A DNA stretch of 64,000 nucleotides from JAURVT01 sp049059935 (lineage in GTDB: Bacteria; Actinomycetota; Actinomycetes; Propionibacteriales; Nocardioidaceae), in contig NZ_JBMGQR010000007.1 in NCBI RefSeq assembly GCF_049059935.1, positions 1-64,000 of the forward strand. The letters are read 5' to 3'. Under the pieces are notes generated by a model. That model saw nothing but the letters and a program-made list of their open reading frames with translations, did not search any database and had not been told where the DNA came from. Every line of letters starts with the position of its first letter. Position 1 is the stretch's first letter. The position numbers and the translations under genes were made by a program. Positions 1 through 6,453 of this stretch are shown piece after piece.

Positions 1-462
1 CTCTCACGCGACATCGACGGGTCCGCGCCGTTCGGGTACGACGTGTTCCGCCCGACGGTGGGCGCCGTCGTCGTCGGCGCCACGACCACGCGGTGGGTGC
101 TGCGCCAGGAGGGCGGCACCTGGCCATTCACCCTGCCCACCTGGGTGTTCACCCACGACACCGGGATGCGGGTCGAGGGTGGTGACGTCCGCGTGGTGAG
201 CGGGGACGTCACCGACCACCACGCCGCGGTGGTCGAGTCGGCCGGTGACCTCGACGTGTGGCTGATGGGCGGCGGCGCGCTCGCCCGGCAGTACGTCGAC
301 GCGGGCCTGGTGGACGAGGTGGCCGTCCAGTACGCGCCCTGCACCCTCGGCGCCGGCGCCCCCGTCCTCCCCACCCGCTCGGAGTGGGAGCTCGTCGACC
401 ACGGCCGCAACGGCGACTTCCTGTGCGCGCGGTGGCGCCGCGCGAGCAACCTCTCGACGTAG
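1..462 (+). CDS. RibD C-terminal / dihydrofolate-reductase-like oxidoreductase, 5' end missing
   Basis: The frame is open from the first base, so the N-terminus lies outside the window; the GTG at 43 is probably internal. The visible 153 residues match the C-terminal half of the RibD_C/DHFR-like fold, including the nucleotide-site stretch DVWLMGGGALARQYVDAGLVDE and a following LGAGAPVLP segment typical of the family. Such stand-alone proteins are usually annotated as dihydrofolate reductase family reductases; their substrates are mostly unknown and nothing here indicates a role in riboflavin synthesis. The gene is followed by a hairpin and a dispersed repeat, then a convergent VOC gene. Confidence 0.8.
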   Translation, partial: LSRDIDGSAPFGYDVFRPTVGAVVVGATTTRWVLRQEGGTWPFTLPTWVFTHDTGMRVEGGDVRVVSGDVTDHHAAVVESAGDLDVWLMGGGALARQYVDAGLVDEVAVQYAPCTLGAGAPVLPTRSEWELVDHGRNGDFLCARWRRASNLST

Positions 463-500
463 CGCGCGATACCTCTCGCTGACGGGTGCCCGGTCCCGCT

Positions 501-521
501 AGACCGCAGTACTGCGGGTCT
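501..521. repeat. 21-base palindromic hairpin between convergent genes
   Basis: The sequence reads AGACC, a self-complementary GCAGTACTGC core, an extra G, then GGTCT, so it folds into a nearly perfect hairpin. It lies 38 bases after the stop of the reductase-like gene and next to the dispersed element at 531-606. There is no T-tract. It could end transcription of the reductase gene, or be part of a larger repeat. Confidence 0.55.
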
Positions 522-530
522 GGGCGCGCG

Positions 531-606
531 GTGGGCAAGGCGCGGCGACCGAAGCCGGGCGTTCTCTGCCCTGCGAGCGTCGCCGCAACGCAGCCACTGG
601 GATGCC
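531..606. repeat. Dispersed structured repeat, copy A
   Basis: This intergenic stretch shares its ends with a second copy at 62753-62826: GTGGGCAAGGCGC at the left, and GCAACGCAGC followed by CAC and GGATGC at the right, at nearly the same spacing (54 against 52 bases). Between the shared ends the two copies differ, but both fold. Here an 8-bp outer stem pairs 542-549 with 579-586, and an inner 4-bp stem pairs 557-560 with 568-571 around a 7-base loop. It lies 12 bases after the stop codon of the minus-strand VOC gene, as copy B lies after its minus-strand gene. Family and function are unknown to me. Confidence 0.6.
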
Positions 607-617
607 CAGGCCCGCAG

Positions 618-1058
618 TCAGTCGAGGCAGAACTCGTTGCCCTCGGGGTCCGACATGACGATGAACCCGATCTCGGACCGGGCGGGGTCGGGCTCGAACC
701 GCTCGCGGCGCGTGGCGCCGAGGGCGACGAGGCGGTCGGACTCGGCCTCGAGGGCCGCCATCCGCTCGTCGCCGCGCAGGTCGGGGGCGCTGCGGACGTC
801 GATGTGCACGCGGTTCTTGGCGGTCTTGTCCTCGGGGACCTTCTGGAAGAAGATCCGCGAGCCGCGGCCGTCGGGGTCGACGATGGCCGAGGCGCGGTTG
901 CGCTCCTCCTGGGGCACGCCCCAGGCGTCGAGGGCGTCGTCCCACGTGGCGAAGCCCTCCGGCGGGCTCTGCACCTGGTAGCCGAGGACCTCCGCCCAGA
1001 ACGCGGCCAGCGCCGCGGGGTCGTCGCAGTCGTACGTCACCTGGATGTCTCGTGCCAT
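618..1058 (-). CDS. VOC (glyoxalase/bleomycin-resistance) family protein
   Basis: A 146-residue single-gene protein with the vicinal-oxygen-chelate pattern: an N-terminal beta strand (IQVTYDCDDPAALAAFWAEVLGY), a central FFQKVPEDKTAKNRVHIDV strand pair where the His is a usual metal-ligand position, and the C-terminal GFIVMSDPEGNEFCLD end. Actinobacterial proteins with this layout are mostly uncharacterised VOC enzymes or binding proteins, so the substrate cannot be named. It follows leuA on the same strand 83 bases downstream, and the dispersed repeat copy A begins just after its stop codon. Confidence 0.85.
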   Translation of the reverse strand: MARDIQVTYDCDDPAALAAFWAEVLGYQVQSPPEGFATWDDALDAWGVPQEERNRASAIVDPDGRGSRIFFQKVPEDKTAKNRVHIDVRSAPDLRGDERMAALEAESDRLVALGATRRERFEPDPARSEIGFIVMSDPEGNEFCLD

Positions 1059-1140
1059 GTCGTCGATCCTGCACCACGTCGGTGACAGGAACCGCCCATG
1101 TCGGACTCCGAGACCGCGACGCCCCCGGCGCCGACCTGTG

Positions 1141-2859
1141 TCAGGGGATGGTCGTGACGGTGGCCCGGTTGGCCGCCGACACCACCGCGCGCAGCGACGC
1201 GACGACGATGTTGGCGTCGATGCCGACGCCCCACACGATCTCGTCGCCCACCTCGGCCTCGACGTACGCCGCGGCCTGGGCGTCGCCGCCGGCCGAGAGC
1301 GCGTGCTCGGAGTAGTCGAGCACCCGGATGTGCGCGCCGGCCGACCGCATGCCGTCGACGAACGCGGCCACCGGGCCGTTGCCCTCGCCCTTGAAGGACT
1401 GCGGCTCTCCGCGGACGGTGAGGTCGACGGTCATCTCGTCGCGGCCGTCGGCCGAGACCTGCGAGCGGACGCCCTCGAAGGTGTAGGCGTCGGCGCGGTC
1501 GAGGTACTCGCCACGGAACGCGGCCCAGATGGCGTCGCCGCTCATCTCGCCGGCCTCGCCCTCGGTGAGCTGCTGGACGACCCGGCTGAACTCGATCTGC
1601 AGGCGGCGCGGGAGGTCGAGGTGGTGCTCCGAGCGCAGCAGGTACGCGACGCCGCCCTTGCCCGACTGGCTGTTGACGCGGATGACCGCCTCGTAGGAGC
1701 GGCCGACGTCGTGCGGGTCGATCGGCAGGTAGGGGGCCTCCCAGTCGATCTCCGAGACCGGGACGCCCTGCTCGGCGGCACGGTGCTCGAGGTCCTCCAG
1801 GCCCTTCTTGATCGCGTCCTGGTGCGAGCCCGAGAACGCCGTGTAGACCAGGTCGCCCGCGTACGGGTGGCGCGGGTGCACGGGCAGTCCGGTGCAGTAC
1901 TCGACGGTGCGACGGACCTCGTCGATGTCGGAGAAGTCGATCTGCGGGTCGATGCCCTGGCTGAACAGGTTCATGCCCAGGGTGACGAGGTCGACGTTGC
2001 CGGTGCGCTCGCCGTGGCCGAACAGGCAGCCCTCGACGCGGTCGGCGCCGGCCATCAGGGCGAGCTCGGTGGCGGCGACGGCGGTGCCGCGGTCGTTGTG
2101 CGGGTGCAGCGAGATCGCGGCGTGCTCGCGGCGGCTCAGGTGGCGTCCGAACCACTCGATCTGGTCGGCGTAGGTGTTGGGCGTGGCCATCTCGACGGTG
2201 GCGGGCAGGTTGAGGATGATCTCGCGGCCGGCCTCGGGCTGCCAGACGTCCATCACGGCCTCGCTGACCTCGAGCGAGAAGTCCAGCTCGGCGCCGGTGA
2301 AGATCTCGGGCGAGTACTGGTAGCCGAAGTCGGTGTCGGGCAGGTACTGCTCGGCGTGCTTCATCACCAGCTCGGTGCCGCGGACCGCGATGGCGCGGCA
2401 CTCGTCGCGTCCGACCCCGAACACGACGCGGCGGAACAGCGGGGCGACGGCGTTGTACAGGTGCACGTTGGCGCGCGGGACGCCGACGAGCGACTGGATC
2501 GTGCGCTCGATCAGGTCCTCGCGGGCCTGGGTGAGCACCGAGATCGTCACGTCGTCGGGGATCAGGCCGTCCTCGACCAGGTGCCGGACGAACGCGAAGT
2601 CGGTCTCGCTGGCCGACGGGAAGCCGACCTCGATCTCCTTGTAGCCCATGCGGACCAGGAGGTCGAACATCCGGCGCTTGCGGGCCGGCGTCATCGGGTC
2701 GATCAGGGCCTGGTTGCCGTCGCGGAGGTCGGTGGACAGCCAGCGCGGCGCGGCGTCGATCGTCTGCGACGGCCAGGTGCGGTCGGGCAGGTCGATCGGC
2801 GGGAAGGCGCGGTAGCGACCGAACGGCATGGGGCTGGGCTGCTGCGGGGAGATGCTCAT
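1141..2859 (-). CDS. leuA: 2-isopropylmalate synthase
   Basis: This enzyme condenses 2-ketoisovalerate with acetyl-CoA, the first committed step of leucine synthesis in the cytoplasm. The 572-residue product has the long (LeuA type 2) layout of actinobacteria: N-terminal RYRAFPPIDLPDRTWP, the catalytic TIM barrel with the metal-binding LRDGNQALIDPM and HPHNDRGTA motifs, a GHGERTGNVDL stretch, and a C-terminal regulatory domain from about residue 440 that normally binds leucine for feedback inhibition. The ATG at 2859 is chosen because the homologous protein begins there and a GAGGA Shine-Dalgarno lies just before it. That ribosome site is also one strand of a pseudoknot in the leader, so both synthesis and activity are probably leucine-controlled. 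Confidence 0.97.
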   Translation of the reverse strand: MSISPQQPSPMPFGRYRAFPPIDLPDRTWPSQTIDAAPRWLSTDLRDGNQALIDPMTPARKRRMFDLLVRMGYKEIEVGFPSASETDFAFVRHLVEDGLIPDDVTISVLTQAREDLIERTIQSLVGVPRANVHLYNAVAPLFRRVVFGVGRDECRAIAVRGTELVMKHAEQYLPDTDFGYQYSPEIFTGAELDFSLEVSEAVMDVWQPEAGREIILNLPATVEMATPNTYADQIEWFGRHLSRREHAAISLHPHNDRGTAVAATELALMAGADRVEGCLFGHGERTGNVDLVTLGMNLFSQGIDPQIDFSDIDEVRRTVEYCTGLPVHPRHPYAGDLVYTAFSGSHQDAIKKGLEDLEHRAAEQGVPVSEIDWEAPYLPIDPHDVGRSYEAVIRVNSQSGKGGVAYLLRSEHHLDLPRRLQIEFSRVVQQLTEGEAGEMSGDAIWAAFRGEYLDRADAYTFEGVRSQVSADGRDEMTVDLTVRGEPQSFKGEGNGPVAAFVDGMRSAGAHIRVLDYSEHALSAGGDAQAAAYVEAEVGDEIVWGVGIDANIVVASLRAVVSAANRATVTTIP

Positions 2860-2867
2860 GTGCGTGT

Positions 2868-2950
2868 CCTCGTCGGGTTCGAGATGACGGTGGCCGAAGG
2901 ATGCTCGGTGGCCGGACACAGGACGAACTCCGCGACGAGGGGGTCCGGCC
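2868..2950 (-). promoter_or_regulatory. leuA leader pseudoknot hiding the ribosome-binding site
   Basis: On the minus strand GGCCGGAC (2950-2943) pairs perfectly with GTCCGGCC (2917-2910). The loop of that hairpin holds CCTCGTCG (2940-2933), which is the exact complement of CGACGAGG (2875-2868), the Shine-Dalgarno segment of leuA. The two pairings together form an H-type pseudoknot. The stem begins 3 bases after the stop codon of a leucine-rich leader ORF, so ribosome position on that ORF can decide whether the pseudoknot forms. Actinobacterial leuA leaders of this kind have been predicted from comparative genomics; the function here is inferred. Confidence 0.8.
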
Positions 2951-2953
2951 TGG

Positions 2954-3004
2954 CTAGGCGGCGACCTCGGCGCGGCAGCGAAGGAGGAGGCTGTGCTGCA
3001 GCAT
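2954..3004 (-). CDS. leuA leader peptide with three consecutive Leu codons
   Basis: This short ORF encodes MLQHSLLLRCRAEVAA, with CTC CTC CTT in a row and another Leu at position 2. It ends in TAG three bases before the pseudoknot stem. There is no obvious Shine-Dalgarno. A TACGTT -10-like box lies at 3020-3015, ten bases before the ATG, so the mRNA may be almost leaderless. Scarce Leu-tRNA would stall ribosomes at the Leu run. The likely role is regulatory and the peptide itself probably has no function. Confidence 0.75.
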   Translation of the reverse strand: MLQHSLLLRCRAEVAA

Positions 3005-3107
3005 GATGTCGGCCAACGTACCAGGACGGCTCCCGCGGCGCCCACGCTCCTCCTCGCCCGTCGCTCGCCGGCCGTCGGCCTGACGCGCCGGGGTGTGCGG
3101 GCGTCCC

Positions 3108-3113
3108 TACGAT
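3108..3113 (+). promoter_or_regulatory. -10 box TACGAT, leaderless start
   Basis: TACGAT lies six bases before the GTG at 3120, the spacing at which transcription would begin on the start codon. This supports the GTG over the upstream in-frame start at 3093. Confidence 0.55.
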
Positions 3114-3119
3114 GGGACG

Positions 3120-4001
3120 GTGCCCAGCCACGCCGCCCGACCACGACGACGTCTGCTCCCCCTGGTGGTCGGCGTCCTCGTGGCCGCCCTGGTGGTCGTG
3201 GCGGCCGTCGCCTTCGGGCTCGCTCGTGGTGATGGGTCGGACCCGACGACGGCGCCCCGCACCTCCGCCCCGACGACTCCCCCGGCCACCGCGGCGCCGG
3301 CGCCGGCCGTCGACGCCTGCTACGCGCTGCCCGCCTCGGCGCTGCAGTCCGCGCACGACGAGACGCCCGCCGTCGCGTGCACGGCCGACCACACGTCCCA
3401 GACGTTCGCCGTCGGCACGCTGACCGACGCCGACCTCGGCGACCCCGACGACGTCGACACCGGGCTCCTCGCGCAGCGGGCGGACGCGCAGTGCCGTGCC
3501 GCGCTGCCGGCCCACGTCGGCGCCGACGCGAGGACGGTGGCGCTCTCACGGCTGCGCACCGCCTGGTTCGTGCCCACCGAGGAGGACATCGCGCTCGGGG
3601 CGCGCTGGCTGCGCTGCGACGTGGTGTCGCTGCGGGATGAGAGCTCGCTCGCGCAGCTCCCCGACTCGAGCGAGGCGATGCTCTCCACCGCCGACAAGCT
3701 GGAGCGCTGGCGCACCTGCGCGCAGGCCACGCTCGGCCAGCTGCAGGCCGGCCAGGGACAGCGGATGTGCGCGCTCGACCACAACTGGCGCACGGTCGGC
3801 ACCCGCAAGGTCGGCGAGGCGGCCGACGCGTGGCCCGGCGACGCCGCCGTCCGCGGACGCGTGCTCGAGCGCTGCGAGTCGCAGGTGCGCGAGTACGTCG
3901 ACGACCCCCTGGCCACCGTCACGGTCGGGTGGCTGCCGCCCACGCAGGCGCAGTGGGCCGAGGGTGCCCGCTACGGCCTGTGCTGGGCCGAGACCGACTG
4001 A
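3120..4001 (+). CDS. Membrane-anchored septum-formation-like protein
   Basis: A 293-residue protein with an Arg-rich N-terminus, one membrane segment at about residues 13-35, a Thr/Pro/Ala-rich linker and an extracytoplasmic domain with regularly spaced cysteines. The domain resembles the actinobacterial septum formation family (Septum_form, PF13845). Recognisable blocks are CTADHTSQTFAVGTLT, ARWLRCDVV, CALDHNWRTVG and a C-terminal Trp/Cys end. The next gene repeats the same blocks in the same order, so the two are tandem paralogues. GTG at 3120 is chosen because of the -10 box in front of it. The molecular role of the family is not established. Confidence 0.7.
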   Translation: MPSHAARPRRRLLPLVVGVLVAALVVVAAVAFGLARGDGSDPTTAPRTSAPTTPPATAAPAPAVDACYALPASALQSAHDETPAVACTADHTSQTFAVGTLTDADLGDPDDVDTGLLAQRADAQCRAALPAHVGADARTVALSRLRTAWFVPTEEDIALGARWLRCDVVSLRDESSLAQLPDSSEAMLSTADKLERWRTCAQATLGQLQAGQGQRMCALDHNWRTVGTRKVGEAADAWPGDAAVRGRVLERCESQVREYVDDPLATVTVGWLPPTQAQWAEGARYGLCWAETD

Positions 4002-4082
4002 GCGCGCTCGCCCCTCCGCGACCCCGCCAGCACCTACACTGACGCGGTCACGAGTCCGCTCCAACCGGGGGAGCCCATCTCC

Positions 4083-5018
4083 ATGCGATCCATCCACGCA
4101 CGCGCGCGTCGACCCTGGCCGCTGGCCGTCGTGTGCGTCCTCCTTCTCGTCCTCGCCGCCTGCGGCTCGGCCGAGAACGCCGCGCTCGACGCCGAGGACT
4201 CCGCGTCCACGTCCGAGCCCACCGACGAGCCGACCGACGAGCCCACGGACGAGCCGACGACCGAGACCACGACGCCTCCCACCACCGCCGCGCCGACCAC
4301 GCCGGCGCCGCCCGCCGCGCCGACCGTCGGCCAGTGCCGCAACCTCAACGCGCTCGACGTCCGCGCGCGGATCGCGACGCTCACCACCGCCCCGATCGCG
4401 TGCAGCACCAGCCACAACGCCCAGACCTACAAGGTCGGCACCCTCACCAACGCCATCTCCTCGGCGATCAGCGGCGGCAACCGGGTGACGATCTTCGCGG
4501 CCGCCCGCCGCACCTGCGAGCTCGACCTCCCGGCCTACCTGGGCGTCGACGACGAACGGCAGAAGCAGTCGCAGTTCGACTTCGTCATCTCGGTGCCCAC
4601 CTCGAGCGAGGTGGCCGCCGGCGCCAAGTGGGTCCGGTGCGACGTCGTGCTCAAGAACGGCCAGACCAAGGCCGAGCCGCTGCCCGGCGCGAACGCCAAG
4701 AACGCCCTGCGCGGGTCGAAGGGCAACCCCTACCTGCAGTGCATCCGCTCGAGCAACATCAACCAGGCCTCCGGCACCTTCCTGTGCCGCGACGCGCACA
4801 ACTGGCGCTCGGTCACGGCGATCAAGCTCGGCGTCGGCAGCAAGCCCTGGCCCGGCACCTCCGAGCTCACCAGCTCGGTGCGCGGCCGCTGCTCCACCGC
4901 CGTGCGCCGCTACCTCGACACCAGCGGCTCGTTCCAGTACGGCTACATCCTCCCCACCCAGGACCTGTGGAAGTACGGCGACCGATGGGCCGTCTGCTTC
5001 GCCAAGACGAGGAAGTAG
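4083..5018 (+). CDS. Lipoprotein, septum-formation-like, tandem paralogue
   Basis: A 311-residue secreted lipoprotein with a basic start, a hydrophobic segment and lipobox LAAC with the acylated Cys at residue 27. A low-complexity EPTD repeat and a Thr/Pro linker (about 42-80) follow. The folded part repeats the upstream neighbour: CSTSHNAQTYKVGTLT, AKWVRCDVV, CRDAHNWRSV, WPGT and a C-terminal AVCFAKT. A Shine-Dalgarno GGGGGAG at 4067-4073 and a TACACT -10-like box at 4035-4040 support a separate promoter. The pair differ in anchoring: the first has a transmembrane helix, this one a lipid. The same Septum_form domain is the best assignment; function unknown. Confidence 0.7.
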   Translation: MRSIHARARRPWPLAVVCVLLLVLAACGSAENAALDAEDSASTSEPTDEPTDEPTDEPTTETTTPPTTAAPTTPAPPAAPTVGQCRNLNALDVRARIATLTTAPIACSTSHNAQTYKVGTLTNAISSAISGGNRVTIFAAARRTCELDLPAYLGVDDERQKQSQFDFVISVPTSSEVAAGAKWVRCDVVLKNGQTKAEPLPGANAKNALRGSKGNPYLQCIRSSNINQASGTFLCRDAHNWRSVTAIKLGVGSKPWPGTSELTSSVRGRCSTAVRRYLDTSGSFQYGYILPTQDLWKYGDRWAVCFAKTRK

Positions 5019-5035
5019 CGACAGCAACCACGGAG

Positions 5036-5130
5036 CCGATCCGTCTGTTCGACACTGTCGATCCGCCCCGCCGACCGACGGTCAGGCGGGAGGTTCCGAG
5101 CGGATCGATGGTGACGAACTGACGGATCGG
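5036..5130. repeat. Inverted array of 22-base-pitch units (2+2)
   Basis: Arms 5036-5066 and 5100-5130 are inverted copies matching at 27 of 31 positions. Each arm holds two units beginning GATCCG exactly 22 bases apart (5038 and 5060; mirrored at 5128 and 5106). The 33-base centre contains a further hairpin (CCCGCC with GGCGGG, GACC with GGTC). The outer unit GATCCGTCTGTTCGAC matches the units of the larger array at 55076-55207. The element lies between two convergent genes and would form a long nested stem as RNA, so it may act as a two-way terminator, or be a protein-binding or mobile repeat. Confidence 0.8.
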
Positions 5131-5182
5131 CGCCGGAGCGGCGGCCAACCACCGGCCGACGACCGCTGGAGTCGGCAGGACC

Positions 5183-6109
5183 CTAGAACCCCAACCGGCG
5201 AAGCTGGCGGGGGTCGCGCTGCCAGTCCTTGGCGACCTTGACGTGGAGGTCGAGGTAGACCGGGGTGCCGAGGAGGCGCTCGATCTGCCGACGGGAGTCC
5301 GCGCCGATCTTCTTCAGCCGGGCCCCCTTGGCGCCGATGATGATGCCCTTCTGGCTGTCGCGCTCCACGAACAGGTGGGCGCGGATGTCGATCAGGGGCT
5401 TGTCGGCGGGGCGGTCCTCGCGGGGGCCCATCTCCTCGACGACGACGGCCAGCGAGTGCGGCAGCTCGTCGCGGACGCCCTCCAGCGCGGCCTCGCGGAC
5501 CAGCTCGGCGACGAGGGTCTCCTCGGGCTCGTCGGTGAGGTGCCCCTCGGGGTACATCACCGGGCCCTCGGGCAGCGACCTGACGAGCAGGTCGGCGAGC
5601 AGCTGGACCTGGTCGCCGGAGTGCGCCGAGACCGGCACGACCTCCTGCCAGACGACGCCGAGCTCCTCGCCGAGCGCGGCGATCTGGCCGATGTGCTCGG
5701 CGAGACGGTCGGGCTTGACCAGGTCGGTCTTGGTGGCGATGGCGAAGACCGGCTTGCGACGCAGCTTGGCGACCTCGCCCACCAGGTAGCGGTCGCCGGG
5801 GCCGATCTTCTGGTCCGACGGCAGGCAGACCCCGACGACGTCGACCTCGGCCCAGGTGGTGCGCACGAGGTCGTTGAGGCGCTCGCCCAGCAGCGTGCGG
5901 GGCCGGTGCAGACCGGGGGTGTCGACGAGCACCAGCTGCGCGTCGTCGCGGTGCACCAGCCCGCGGATGGCGTGCCGGGTGGTCTGCGGGCGGGAGGACG
6001 TGATGGCCACCTTGTCGCCCACCAGCGCGTTGGTCAGCGTGGACTTGCCGGCGTTGGGGCGCCCGACGAAGCACGCGAAGCCGGACCGGAACCCCTGCGT
6101 GGCGCTCAC
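5183..6109 (-). CDS. era: GTPase Era
   Basis: Era binds the 3' end of 16S rRNA and helps assemble the small ribosomal subunit. The 308-residue protein has the GTPase motifs GRPNAGKS (residues 16-23), a switch region with RPQTTRH, DTPGLH and TKTD, followed by a C-terminal KH RNA-binding domain with GIIIGAKGARLKKIG. Length is normal for the family. The GTG start at 6109 overlaps the stop of the upstream cdd-like gene by four bases (GTGA), which supports both the start and translational coupling. It is the last gene of the phoH-ybeY-corC-cdd-like-era operon, a common actinobacterial order. Confidence 0.96.
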   Translation of the reverse strand: MSATQGFRSGFACFVGRPNAGKSTLTNALVGDKVAITSSRPQTTRHAIRGLVHRDDAQLVLVDTPGLHRPRTLLGERLNDLVRTTWAEVDVVGVCLPSDQKIGPGDRYLVGEVAKLRRKPVFAIATKTDLVKPDRLAEHIGQIAALGEELGVVWQEVVPVSAHSGDQVQLLADLLVRSLPEGPVMYPEGHLTDEPEETLVAELVREAALEGVRDELPHSLAVVVEEMGPREDRPADKPLIDIRAHLFVERDSQKGIIIGAKGARLKKIGADSRRQIERLLGTPVYLDLHVKVAKDWQRDPRQLRRLGF

Positions 6110-6453
6110 GTGGTGACGACCTGCTGGGGCCGGCCGGCGGGGTCGGCGAGGAAGACGCGGACGTCGGTCCCGCCGAGGTCGCGGACGGCGGCGAGGTCGG
6201 TGTCGGTCACCGCGGTGGCCTCGGTGGCGACGGCGGCTGCCTCGAGCCCGGCGGCCCCGGACGAGACGGCCATCGCGACGGCCAGGCCGAGCGCGGAGAT
6301 GCGCAGCGACTCCAGCTCGACGGTGGCGGCGGTGTAGGTGCGGCCGTCGGTGTCACGGACAGCGGCGCCCTCGGGGGCGGCCACGCGGGCCCGGGTGGCC
6401 CGGGCGAGCGTGAGGATCTTGACGTCCTCAGGACTGTCGGTCGGCTGCGACAT
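6106..6453 (-). CDS. Cytidine-deaminase-like protein lacking the zinc motifs
   Basis: A 115-residue protein of the kind often annotated as cytidine deaminase between corC and era in actinobacteria. It keeps the general outline (ARATRARVAAPEGAAVRDTDGRTYTAATVE, then a helix with SALGLAVAMAVSSGA). However, it has no Cys at all, and no (H/C)AE or PCxxC motif, so it cannot bind the catalytic zinc in the known way. It overlaps corC by 26 bases and era by 4, so it is embedded in the operon and clearly translated. A structural or regulatory role is more likely than deamination. Confidence 0.7.
   Translation of the reverse strand: MSQPTDSPEDVKILTLARATRARVAAPEGAAVRDTDGRTYTAATVELESLRISALGLAVAMAVSSGAAGLEAAAVATEATAVTDTDLAAVRDLGGTDVRVFLADPAGRPQQVVTT

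Noticed and set aside
531..606. tRNA or other known small RNA gene
   Set aside because: The folded region lacks a cloverleaf, T-loop consensus and CCA end; only the shared ends with copy B are supported.
1045..3006. A 653-codon open frame on the plus strand opposite leuA and its leader
   Set aside because: It is the mirror of leuA in a GC-rich genome: composition is Val/Asp/Gly/Arg-rich with no domain, and leuA is certain.
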